Below, in pieces: positions 26,901 through 36,971 of a stretch of DNA of 64,000 bases. Every line of letters begins with the position of its first letter. The stretch's first letter is position 1. The notes beneath the pieces are model-generated. The model worked only from the letters and a program-made list of their open reading frames with translations, was not told the origin of the DNA and searched no databases. The DNA is taken from the NCBI GenBank assembly GCA_947623455.1, contig OX392542.1, positions 13,461,625 to 13,525,624 on the forward strand. Direction: 5' to 3'. This stretch comes from Mimachlamys varia (lineage: Eukaryota > Mollusca > Bivalvia > Pectinida > Pectinidae). A program made the translations under genes and the position numbers.

Positions 26901-29900
26901 ATACAGACATTCGCTCTACGCGTTCTTACAATGTCTTCTGTGAATATTCCAGAGAAGTTCTGAGAACATATTTTTGTTGGTTCGTTAGGTATATGTTTTG
27001 TCACCATCGATGCTAATATCTCAACGTTCACCTGCTTTAAATTTATGCTGGTGGTTGTTTCTTAGACATTGTATAACTGTTTGATGATCTATGTATACTT
27101 TACACAAACACACGTCGCGTTGTTGAGAGTTCAAGGCACGGCCCGGCAAGAACTGTGGTTTATCTTTCACCAAGATATATTTATCTGCTTGTTTCGGTCT
27201 GCGCAGCTGCAAAAAAAGTATGGGCTTTGTTTTTGCTAGAAAGTGTAGAATAATAGCTGTGAGCGAGAAATGGCAACCCCGGCTGTATGTTACAAAAGCA
27301 GTTTAACGATGGATGATAATTTATGACCGCTTTAAACGACCTACAAAGTTGGTTGTGAAAAAGCAGTACACTTAAGAACCTAGAACCATTATAAATGCCT
27401 TGATCGATTTGTAAGATGGTTTAATTTAAAAGAAAATAATAATAATAAAATGAGTTTTCAAAAGATTTCTTTTTAGGGCTATTAATTACCCATTGTTTAA
27501 AGAGACAATGCATCTATTAATACGTATTTTTATTGATTCGATGAAATTTCTTTCAAGTGGTTTGTTGGTGTCCTACCTCTTTATGCGTGAGATGGAAAAG
27601 ACAAAAGGCAAGATGAACTGGGGCTTGTTCTACTTTCATCGATTCTGGAGGTAATGTGTATTCAGTTTGTGGGTACTCTTGGTGTATATATCGATTCTGG
27701 AGGTAAATATGTTCTGCTTCATTGTATTTTGAATTATATACTTGATTATGCTGAAGATTGCTTACAATGTACCTCTTGTAATATAACAGGTAATTACCTA
27801 TACAACTGAGGTTGATATCGACTATTTCTGCCTGACTAGGTGACAAATCGCTCCTATCATATCCGATCATGACTTCGAAAAAGCTATGGTTTACGTTTTG
27901 CTAGACTATGGAGTAGCTTGAATAAACAATCCATTAATTTGAGATAACGAAAATATGTTATTTTTAACAATTCAAAAATTGATGATTTCTGACAACCCAA
28001 ATATAGATTGTCTAATGTGGCATTTTCTTTAGATAATATCAGTCTTGATGTCTATTTCAGACTTACCCCGCCCTATATGCTCGTACTCTTTGTGGAGGTA
28101 ACACTAACCCGTTATTTCGCTAACGGACCTTTATGGCCAGAGGGAGGCTTCGAACGAGATTTTTGTGAGGATACGTGGTGGACTAACCTGTTATATATAA
28201 ACAACTTAGTAAAGACTGATAAAACGGTATGTAAAACAGGACCGATTGTATGTATTGCAACTTTTAAAAGCAAATTGTGTGGACGCAACAATTTGCCGGT
28301 AAAACAAAATCAGTCCGATTTAACAACATTGTATTTGCTGAAATCAAGTGTTGTCATTAATATATTTTTTAGTCCAATGCAATGGCAATGAGATCATTGT
28401 AATGAACAAATCCTAAAATACGATTGTGTATACGAATCCGTTGTCAGGGCAATCGTAAATCGCTTTTTATTAATTCATTGTATGGTATGTCAATGGTACA
28501 TTTTGTTTGTAGTGAAACAATAACAGTGTAGTAAAGATCTATGTAATATGCGATAATAACTTATTTGTAACTAGATATGGTGCTTCGCAGATAGAATGTA
28601 TTGATGTAATATTGGGAAGCTTTTGCATCAACATAAGATCCTTATATATTCAGTATTTCGGCTGGGCGTGATACCTCGACAACGATATGGAGCTTCCGAT
28701 GATATGTCGTGGTATTGGTGTATTGTTTCAGTGTTTCGGCTAGGCATGGTACATTTGTACCTCGCCAACGATATGGAGCTTCCGATAAGATGTCGTGGTA
28801 TAATATCGGTTTATTGTTTCAGTGTTTCGGCTGGGCGTGGTACCTCGCCAACGATATGCAATTCTTTGTGCTGAGCCCGTTAATGTTGGTTCCGTTATTT
28901 TAGTAAGTATGTGCTTCCTGATATCGACGTATAATTGGCTGATATATGTTTTGAGACTTTAGACCAATATGACAGACCCTGACTTTAATACTGTGCCAAT
29001 GTGGAATTAGATAATTGATACCACTAAATTATTAATATAGCAATTGTAAAAAAATCAAAGATTTTCAAATGTTCATCTGAAACATTGATGATTCTTCAAC
29101 GTCAACGTACATGTATACTACAATGTTTTCAAAGTATTGAACGCAATAGAAATTGTAACGTCACGACGTTATCAGATGTCAGTATTCTGACTAGTAAAAA
29201 GAGTAATAGATTTAAACATTACCACAAGAAAGAAGTTTACCCTAGAGCTTTGCGCAACAACAATCCGGCGAAAATTAGTTTGAAGCACAATCAAATGAAA
29301 TCGTTGCTGGGCCAGGTACTCTGGAAGGATGGGACATTATGTTACAATATATGATATCCGTTAACATTTGGTCTCGAGACAATCAATATCAACTAGTTAA
29401 CTAGAATTGTCTCAGGATGAAGTCAACAAGAAATCACATACAGAAATATTACATGTTAAAATGAGATTCAGCTTTGATGTGTTCTTGTGTCGATATTTCT
29501 TTCGATTCATGTCCATGTGTTTGGACGGGTGTGGTGTTTTATTGTTTCATTTTTACGCTAATAGCAATTAAATATGCAAACATTTTTCTGTAGTTCCAAG
29601 TTTATAGGTATGGCGGTGTGTCTTCTATTCCTGACGGGTACCTTCATAGCAACAGGAGTAATATCTACAAAGTACGATCTGCCTGTCTCTACCTTCATAC
29701 CCAGGTAAGCTGTGACGCAAATGTTTGTGTGGTAATGTATACAACCTGAATTTTAAATTACAGCCTTGAGTTATGATTGTGTTTGTTTCACAGTATTGGC
29801 ATTTATCTCTGAAAAATATGACAACGAGCAAATTCAGATGATTTCAAATTCCATTAAGGATTATGTTTTACCATTGTTAACGTCATACTTTTGAATTGTC

Positions 29901-32900
29901 TTTCTTTCGTTCTTTCGGCCCAATATACGTAACTTTCGACAAAACTTGGAGAGAAAATCAAGCGTAATAACTTATCATATTTATAGATTTAGTTAAGATT
30001 AACTGATATCAGCAATATTCAAGATGAATTCTTACGTGGTTACCGGTACAGCAGCAGTTGAAACTCGGTATTTGTAAACACGCGTCCATTTTGAACTGTC
30101 ATCTAACTTCGGCTTGTTGTTGAAGTGGGCCCCACCTGAATTATTTTCATTCTTTGGATTTTTCTCTCAAGAGTTTCTTGTTAGTTATCGCTTAGGTTTA
30201 CTTCGTTTTAGGCTTATTTTTGCATGGTTATCAACTGAATTTTTTCCCAGAATTGTTCAGAATCACGAAAAATTTACTGAAGTTACGTATATTGGGCCTT
30301 TAATGACAACGTTTGTATTATGAACATTTGTTTAATGGTTTGGTTGAAGGAAATAAGTAAACGTATCTCTGTATATATAACATAGAGCATCTAGTATATA
30401 TTGTAACGTTTGTCTAAGAATTAAAGACAAAAGCATTGCCATGCAAACACTAACTTCACGGCTGTTATCTGCCTCAATGAACATGATCTTTAAATTAACT
30501 ATCAAAATGTTAAAACTAACACATCATGTGCGCATATTAAAAATGATGAAAAATATCATGAGTATGCACAAATGTTTCTTTTAGCGAGAAGTACTTTGAG
30601 TATTATTATATCAAGCCATGGACACGTATGGGCCCGTACATTATTGGTATCATGGCCGGCTACCTGCTGTATCGTTCCAAACTCAGATACAACATGCATA
30701 GGGTAAGGTTACCATTACAAAGAATATCATTATTAATTATGTAACACAGGTCATTTGTCGTCCAATATTGTGTGAAATATATACGATTTAGTTCATGATT
30801 GTACGATAGATATGTAAATGCGTTTTGTATCGAAGGAAACAAAGATCACGTAACACAGACATATGCTGCACCTCTTAAATTTAGTAATAGATACAGTATG
30901 CCGAAAAAATGAATTAAAATATGCAAATTAGTTTGTAACTGTGGAAACACTATTGTCATGTCACATTTACATGACGTCATGGTATTGTCTTGATAGTGAG
31001 AACTGAATCTTCCATAATATAATATTTACATTTGCTCTGCATTCTTCCTTTGCAATGCATTGTGAAGGCAAATGTTGTTACAAGACTGTAACAACGTTTG
31101 CTATTGTGACGTCATCAATTTCATTGTTGTCTTCATTTAATTTTCTGCTAAAAAACTGTTTGAAATAACTAAATAAATCACAATAATTCTATCAAAATGT
31201 AAATATAAGTAATGAATGTTTACATACAGGCTTACCGGGCATCAATAGCTATGTGTGTTATAGGACTGTAACAACAGTTGCTAAAGCATTCATTACTTAA
31301 ATATAATCATGCATTAGTGTGCATGTTTCATCAAGCTATATAATAAATAAAATATATCTAACAGTGTCTTCAGTAATACCAAATATAATTCACGAGTAGG
31401 GCTAAAATTTTGATATTTTTCGCTCGTTAAATATATTTGATATTTCTGACGATACGTTAGATATTATTTTATTACATTGTTATAACAAAATCTATCGGAA
31501 CAGCCTTTGGTTTTCCCCATTGTCATTTGTAAGGAGTGTTTGGATTTGTCAACTAAGAAAAAGTGATATATTTATCATATTTCTCACTAGTGAAAAATAT
31601 CACTTTTATTGAATGAATGATTTTCAATATTTCACTAGTAGAAATGTAATAAATATAAACTAATACTCGTGTATAAATAATATTGATTAATTTAATTTGA
31701 AATTCATGAACTATGCTAATAAATTGATATAATAGGAACACTCATGTAAGATCCTCTATTTAGATGATGTTATGGATAGATGTTCAATTACCATGATTGT
31801 TCGTGTTCCGTTTCTTATAAAGTATCAAAAAGATCAATAAAGTCTGTTAGATTGGTCCTTTTATAAAGAAAGAATTTGAAATTCAAATGAAAGAATGTCC
31901 TAGTTAAGTCAGTATTTGCTGTTTGATGAGGAAATTGACGATAAATCGGTATTTGTGTTTTAATGTATTCGGCGCAAAGCTGCACGATGATATTAATTTG
32001 TGAGACAATAATGAATATTGAGTACTTCGTTATCTAGGGAAAGTTTATATGTTATTTCTTTGTCATTGCTAATAAAGTTACGCAATACAATTGTTTAATA
32101 TTTTGTCCTGAATTTGATGACATTAATAACTATGAATTATTCAATATTGTATTTTTTATATTATTTACATCAATCAGTCGGAACCCAATTTTTGAAAATG
32201 ATCTGATGCAAATATGCCTATTTTGTAGTTTTTTTTTCTGTATGATCAAATCCCATTCTTCAATGGTACTACATTATTATACTATATTTCCAGTACCTCA
32301 ATCTGCTCGGCTGGGCCGTAGCCACTACACTAGCTTGTGTTGTACTGTATGGTATTTATGAGCCGCTAAGAGGGAACGAAACTTTGAGCACGGAGGTGTC
32401 TGCCCTCTACAACACTGTCCACAGGAGTATCTGGGGGGCTTGTGTCTGTTGGGTGATCTTCTCATGTGCAAACGGAAGTGGGGGTAAGTATATTTATAAC
32501 TTTGTAATGTCAAAATGTCCTTAAGGTAAACAGGAAATAATGTAAAAATATATAAGATGAGACAGATACATTTGTAGCAAATTTTCATTTTGTAGTAATT
32601 GACCAATCAATAGATATACTTTAGATACTGTAAGGAATCGATAGCTATCATGATATCGGTATGATGTATACATCAATTAGTTTGTCAAATTTATTTCATT
32701 CTGACGGTCAAAATAACTTCCACGTTAATCTGAAAGATCTGTCTTTGAATCATTATGCAAACTGGTCATGCCTGTATTCATCTCACAATTGTTTATGTAT
32801 GGTATTAATGTGTGTATATTGTGTTTGTGGTAAAGGGTTGATGCTTTAATTGATAGGGTTTGTCAACACCCTGCTGTCCTGGGGCGGGTTCGTGCCACTA

Positions 32901-33683
32901 AGCCGCCTGACCTATTGTGCCTACCTGGTGCATCCTATTCTGCAGAGCACCGTTTATGGAAGTTTAAGAGAACAGTTTCGAATGAGAGACTTGTCAATGG
33001 TATGTCAAACTGAAGTAATATAATGTGGTTTATTTGTAGCAATTAGAATAAAAATAAGACAGCAAAAAAATGAATTTCCACTTTTATTTTATTGGTTTTT
33101 TTTATTGATATTCAATAACTGTTATTTATAAACAAGAAGAAATCTTGTCATCTATAATCAGTATTCACTTTCTGTATCCCTGATACTAAAGTATTCTGTA
33201 TCAAAAAAGTATATCATTCATATTAAGTAACGATTTTTTATGTAATCGAAATTGAGCATTCACTTTCTATATATTAAGAAGATATAACACACACATATGT
33301 ATGCTGCATCGTTCCAAATTTAGTAATATATACAGTATGCCGAAAAAATCAATTCAACAGTTGATGAAACATGAAAAATGAATTAACTAAATGATATTTA
33401 TAGTGTCACTTTTATATGAATGATAATCACTTCAAATTTTGATTTAATTGATATCAATATAGCATCAAAATGTATAGCATACTATTCTAAATATTGATAT
33501 TGTTGGTGGAATTATTCTCAATCTACATAAAACTTACACTTTGTCGTCTTGTTTCAGATTTCTTACTTCCTGGCGTTTCTGGTGATGTCCTATGGTGTAG
33601 CTTTTGTTGTGTCTCTCGCATTTGAATCTCCAATGATGGGATTAGAGAAGGCGATCTTCAAACGAGGAAAGAAAAAGAAATGA
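20915..33683 (+). CDS. NRF-6-like (nose resistant to fluoxetine) membrane acyltransferase, gene B, 14 exons
   Basis: Exons: 20915-21275, 21670-21924, 22297-22390, 22725-22936, 23634-23801, 24930-25026, 27558-27650, 28061-28226, 28823-28902, 29594-29704, 30585-30702, 32294-32483, 32857-32999, 33558-33683 (TGA). They total 2214 nt, 737 residues. Thirteen exons match gene A exactly in length and phase; the last is one codon longer (extra Lys). The start MARSIKETMSM is supported by an in-frame stop upstream (near 20843) and by the signal peptide that follows. Domain order is as in gene A: signal peptide, NRF domain with conserved cysteines, then a multi-pass acyltransferase-3 domain with intact R-x10-H and VDTFFAL-SG. 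Exon 1 differs from gene A at about 11 of 120 residues. The TM1-TM2 loop in exon 4 is the most diverged part. It is a probable functional paralogue; the substrate is unknown. Confidence 0.94.
23358..23430 (+). repeat. tRNA-like SINE head fragment
   Basis: 'ggtagcgcaatcagttagaa' resembles a tRNA-derived A box region, followed about 35 nt later by 'gtgttagaatc', a weak B box. It is too degenerate for a tRNA gene and is best read as a SINE 5' fragment in intron 4 of gene B. Confidence 0.35.
23634..23801 (+). CDS. Exon 5 of NRF-6-like gene B: start of the acyltransferase-3 domain
   Basis: 168 nt, phase 1 in and out. It encodes the R-x10-H segment (IRFLSMTWVILGHTY), identical there to gene A. The two copies begin to differ only at the 3' end of the exon (SSGMRYV here, STGMNYA in A). 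Confidence 0.9.
25046..25900. mobile_element. TIR-bounded element carrying about five ~150-bp tandem units
   Basis: It is bounded by 'agtcccccaccgg' on the left and its complement 'ccggtgggggact' on the right. After a (cgtc)n run at 25087 come about five tandem units of 130-180 nt, each with 'gtccgggctctatctcc', 'ggaaggcggtgtgtcgc' and 'tgacctctgaccta'. There is no ORF of note. It lies in intron 6 of NRF-6-like gene B. The architecture matches the elements at 46826 and 51531. Confidence 0.7.
26000..26145 (-). repeat. tRNA-derived SINE remnant
   Basis: On the minus strand a perfect RNA polymerase III B box is seen ('ggggttcgattcccc' near 26125-26139). It is followed by 'gggttttctccgggtactcc', a string I recall as common in marine animal SINE bodies. 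No A box was found at the expected distance, so it is 5'-truncated. Confidence 0.5.
28640..28822 (+). pseudogene. Two decayed partial copies of exon 9 in intron 8 of gene B
   Basis: Exon 9 starts at 28823 with 'tgtttcggctgggcgtggta'. Two upstream copies of its 5' part, near 28657 and 28731, each follow an acceptor-like 'cag' and share 'aacgatatgga'. Copy 1 has an in-frame TGA (GWA to stop) and copy 2 has TAG (FG to stop) plus a small insertion. Period is about 75-90 nt. Both copies contain 'gagcttccgat' instead of the exon's continuation, so only about 45 nt of exon was copied. Confidence 0.8.
29917..30298. mobile_element. MITE-like DNA element with 19-bp terminal inverted repeats, copy 1
   Basis: It begins 'ggcccaatatacgtaactt' and ends with the exact complement 'aagttacgtatattgggcc'. 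It is 382 bp with no coding capacity. A second copy in the opposite orientation lies at 44612-44997 and shares internal blocks such as 'gttaagattaactgatatca' and 'gaagtgggccccacc'. It lies in intron 10 of gene B. Confidence 0.75.
31060..31312. repeat. Inverted-repeat element of the 'gttataggactgtaac' family
   Basis: The left part holds 'gcaaatgttgttaca' and 'gactgtaacaacg'; the right part holds 'gtgttataggactgtaacaa' and 'gcattcattacttaa'. The same words define the palindromes at 45263-45424 and, more distantly, 43838-43996. Intron 11 of gene B. Confidence 0.55.
31352..31650. repeat. Paired dispersed repeat, copy 2
   Basis: It is homologous to 5240-5560 from 'atatctaacagtgt' through 'tcactagtgaaaa' and 'tttcactagtagaaatgtaa'. 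It lies in intron 11 of gene B, directly after the element at 31060-31312. Confidence 0.55.
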
Positions 33684-34033
33684 ACGTCAGCTAATTTATA
33701 GACAATATGTATCAACCTCTTGATGTAAATGATTTCAATGAATAGTTCTTGTGACAGTGATATCCATGGGGCTGTCATGCACTTAAATCATCGCGGAATG
33801 ATATTTGTGTACACATAGATATGTTTATTATTATTTCATACAAGACGGATAGGTGCAATTATACATTATAGCAGAAAGAAAATATAGGAATTTAATGAAT
33901 CCGGACAATTTTTAAAATCAACACTGTGATGGATTAAAATATCAGTTTACTTTGTAGAATTAAACGTGACAACATTTGATTGACAGTAAAATGAGGTCAT
34001 TATATGAAAATTATTATTTATTAAAACGATTCC

Positions 34034-34039
34034 AATAAA
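34034..34039 (+). promoter_or_regulatory. Candidate polyadenylation signal of NRF-6-like gene B
   Basis: AATAAA lies about 350 nt after the TGA at 33683. No earlier AATAAA was seen on the plus strand. Confidence 0.45.
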
Positions 34040-35437
34040 TTGTCAATAAGTGGTGCAAAACACTTGAAAGAATTTATTATAGATCAATTATTGTTAGTTT
34101 ATGTCATATTTCAACTAATAAAAAACAACTGACATCACGACTACAATTATTGTCTTTATGTTCTCCAAGTTAAAGAGCATGACATGATACATACATGTAC
34201 ATATAATCATATTGAGATAATTAAAGCAAATTACATAAATAAACAAGTTCAAGGTTCGATCAAAGAAGCGAATGGCGAAATACTTTACAAATAAGCATAT
34301 TTCTATAAATAGCTATCGACTTTATGATTCAAATTAAAAAAAAAGAATCTATGAAGTATGTATAAGATCACTGAATATATATACACTGTAAACGGAAATA
34401 GTACAAATGATTACTTTATTCAGTTATGTCACATTTATTCAGCCAAGCAGATTTCCCTGCGGTATTAACATCTGTATTCGCCTAAATTTTTGTTTCCCTT
34501 TAAGTTCGATTGCTATGCTGAAAAAAATTGTTCACTTATTCCCACTCTAATGATGAATTCGCTGTCATTTTAATAAAGTATATTGTAGACGACATCAAAA
34601 AATGAAATAAAATGTTGTTTTCAACAACTCGTTGTCATAACGGAACGTCCAAAAGGTTATTCTGACGTGCAATCGATCAGTGTACACTGTTGTAACTTAT
34701 ACATTGTATATAGCGTACAGAGTGTTTGTATCATGTAATGTTCGATTTTGTGTTCAGATTATGGTTTTGTTGACGCTCAGGTATTTTCCGATTTGCAAGG
34801 ACATTATCAATATATCTGCCAGTAAAGCATCTATCTGTAAATTTTTTATTATACTTTTTAACCTTAATTATTGCTATTCACAAGATAAAGCTGAAAGGAG
34901 GTTCATTGCGGCGGGATTGCTTTCCGAGCGTGAACTTTTTGTTTTTTAATAGAAGCATCCGTGGTTCTCCAACCTTTTGTGTTCACATGCTGCAGTTGAT
35001 TCGTGACTAAGGTATCATTTGTCTACTTGCACGATAAAATATTCAATGAATTTGTTCGTGCGGCACAATAGGTATTGTAGGTTAGGTTACTTATACTGTA
35101 TACAGTCAAGTGTTATGTTGAATGATTCAGCAGTACATAGGGGTTTGTGTATAATTAATATGGTTTTATATATCAACGTGCTTACTCTGAAATGTTGAAC
35201 TCAGTACCTGATATGTAGATAGAGCTTTTACTGATATATTTCCGACCAGAGCCTAGTTGTCCAAAAGATGATTAGCTTAATCACTTTAATTATTCTGTCA
35301 ATATACATATAAGGTATATTTTCAAATTTTGCATGTTAATGGACACTATTAGATATTTGATATCTGCAAAGCTGTAACTTAATATATGGTATCATCGTGA
35401 AGTTACAGGCCCCGGTTTTATCAATGTTCCTCAACTT

Positions 35438-35570
35438 AAGGAAACTCCTTAACTTAAAAATCTCCATGGAAAAGCATTACAGAATTTAAGGAAAGTTCCC
35501 TAACTAAGGATTTCCCCCTTAAATTCTGTAATGCTTTCCTATGGTGATGTTTAAGTTAAGGAGTTTCCTT
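35438..35570. repeat. Fold-back element with ~53-nt arms
   Basis: The left arm reads 'aaggaaactccttaactta' and on to 'gcattacagaatttaag'; the right arm is its near-exact complement. The loop is about 27 nt. Single-arm relatives lie near 38036 and 38760, with the flanking word 'atcaatgtt' and 'ggcc' ends. Confidence 0.75.
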
Positions 35571-36296
35571 AATCCAAGGCATTGTAATGTAAATACAGAT
35601 AGAATCCCAGAACTGAGGAAATCTAAGAGTTTAGGTACACTAGTACTTCGAGAGATTGCTAAGAGACTCGCAGACATACCTTGGTAAATGAAACATATTG
35701 TTAAGGGACAACTTCAAACTTTCTGAAAGGATTCCAAAGTTGTGTTCTAGTTACAGGAGGACCGTTCAATAGATGGTGTCAGGAATCACAACTTTGTTGT
35801 ACATAAATTTACATTTTCTATGGCAATCTATCGATGTAAATCCCTTGGAGCAATCCCGCTGGCCACGACGGAAACACCACCGCGCTGTGGTCGTCACTGA
35901 GAAAATTCCAATTTATGTATAACAGAGAGAAAATTCTCCAGTAACGAAACCCATATTAGCTCAGAAACAGTTTAAAGATCATCTTCCATACTTATTGCTT
36001 TCAAAGATGGATGTCAGATTATCATTTTTGAATTTATTCACTCACCTAAAGCAGTTCTCTAATTTACGGTAGAGAGGTATTGTGTGTACTGCACAGTTCA
36101 GTTAATCATTGCAATAAAAAATAAAGAATGCCAAGACATAATTTTCTGAAAATGAAATACAAAGGTTTTGGTTACCTGTCCTGATAAACTCTTCGCCAAA
36201 TTCAATTTCAATTCAGCTAAAGTTGGGCATAGTTGGGATCGAACCTACGACAAAGGGATTCGGGAGATGTGATTTATGGAAGACTACGAGAAATTC

Positions 36297-36375
36297 ATCG
36301 TCGGAAACCCACGGTACCCTTTAGGCTCTAAAGTTTGCATACGTCAGAGAAGTGTGCCGTGGGTTTCCGACGATG
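36297..36375. repeat. Inverted-repeat element with CATCGTCGG termini
   Basis: The left arm 'catcgtcggaaacccacgg' and its perfect complement at 36357-36375 enclose about 40 nt. The same terminus (one base different) forms the ends of the palindrome at 45726-45811, and a lone arm ('gtgggtttccgacgatga') is at 42387. Confidence 0.75.
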
Positions 36376-36461
36376 CGTGAAAATAGTAGTTCTGTATCAT
36401 TATGTTGTTTAAACAATAGCTCCTTTTAAAGATACATCCTTATTTGTTTCTTCCACTTTCA

Positions 36462-36905
36462 GGTAGATCAACGATGTGTTGTCTATAAATAATAATAATA
36501 ATAACACGAAGTTTGCTGACTTAGTAAATCGTGTCCTGCCGAACTTGAAATTGAGGACACAGTAGACTGAGCTGCTTGGCTTGATATATACTTCAATCTG
36601 ATTCAAATACAGATCCTCACTATTTCTATCGTGTGTAGGCCTACACTCGATAGTAATAGTGAGGATCTGTATTTTAATCAGATTGTATATACTTAAACTT
36701 TGACCAACATGACCAGTCTGCTACTAATTAATCTATACCATAAACGTGGCGATTTCGATTTTCTGACCGTGACCTACCCAATTCTTGTCATTAACAGCCT
36801 TGTTTCTCCAATATATAGTGCTAACATGTTGCAGATAATTGTTATTATAAGGCTTGCTCCATACACCGATCATTCTTTCATGATATTATATGTCGGCTGC
36901 TGACG
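36462..36905 (+). pseudogene. Decayed reverse-transcriptase-like ORF, split by a fold-back element
   Basis: From 36471 the frame reads R-stop-I-N-D-V-L-S-I-N-N, aligning with RYTHDVLSLYNKKFTD at 45984. After the hairpin at 36584-36692, an open stretch (36700-36903) contains RGDFDFLTV and a hydrophobic run that looks like the downstream part of the same protein. Stops and frameshifts show it is dead. Assignment to a reverse transcriptase is by resemblance of the YxDD-like box and is tentative. Confidence 0.4.
36584..36692. repeat. Fold-back element inserted in the retroelement remnant
   Basis: The near-perfect arms 'acagatcctcactatt' and 'aatagtgaggatctgt' are extended by 'caatctgatt' and 'aatcagattg'. 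The centre is 'gtgtaggcctacac'. It ends in 'tgtattttaatcaga', as does the shorter hairpin at 36926-36971. Confidence 0.8.
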
Positions 36906-36925
36906 AGCAAATCAATCGTATTACT

Positions 36926-36971
36926 ATACAGCTCTTCGATACGCTTACGCTAGCGTATCGAATAGCTGTAT
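36926..36971. repeat. Short hairpin sharing termini with the 36.6 kb element
   Basis: 'tacagctcttcgatacgct' pairs with 'agcgtatcgaatagctgta' around a tiny loop ('tacgct'). The 3' flank 'ttttaatcagactg' matches the flank of the element at 36584-36692. Confidence 0.75.

Noticed and set aside
28008..28391. Open frame extending exon 8 of gene B on both sides
   Set aside because: The real exon is 28061-28226, bounded by 'tttcag' and 'gtatgt' and matching exon 8 of gene A in length; the extensions are intron.
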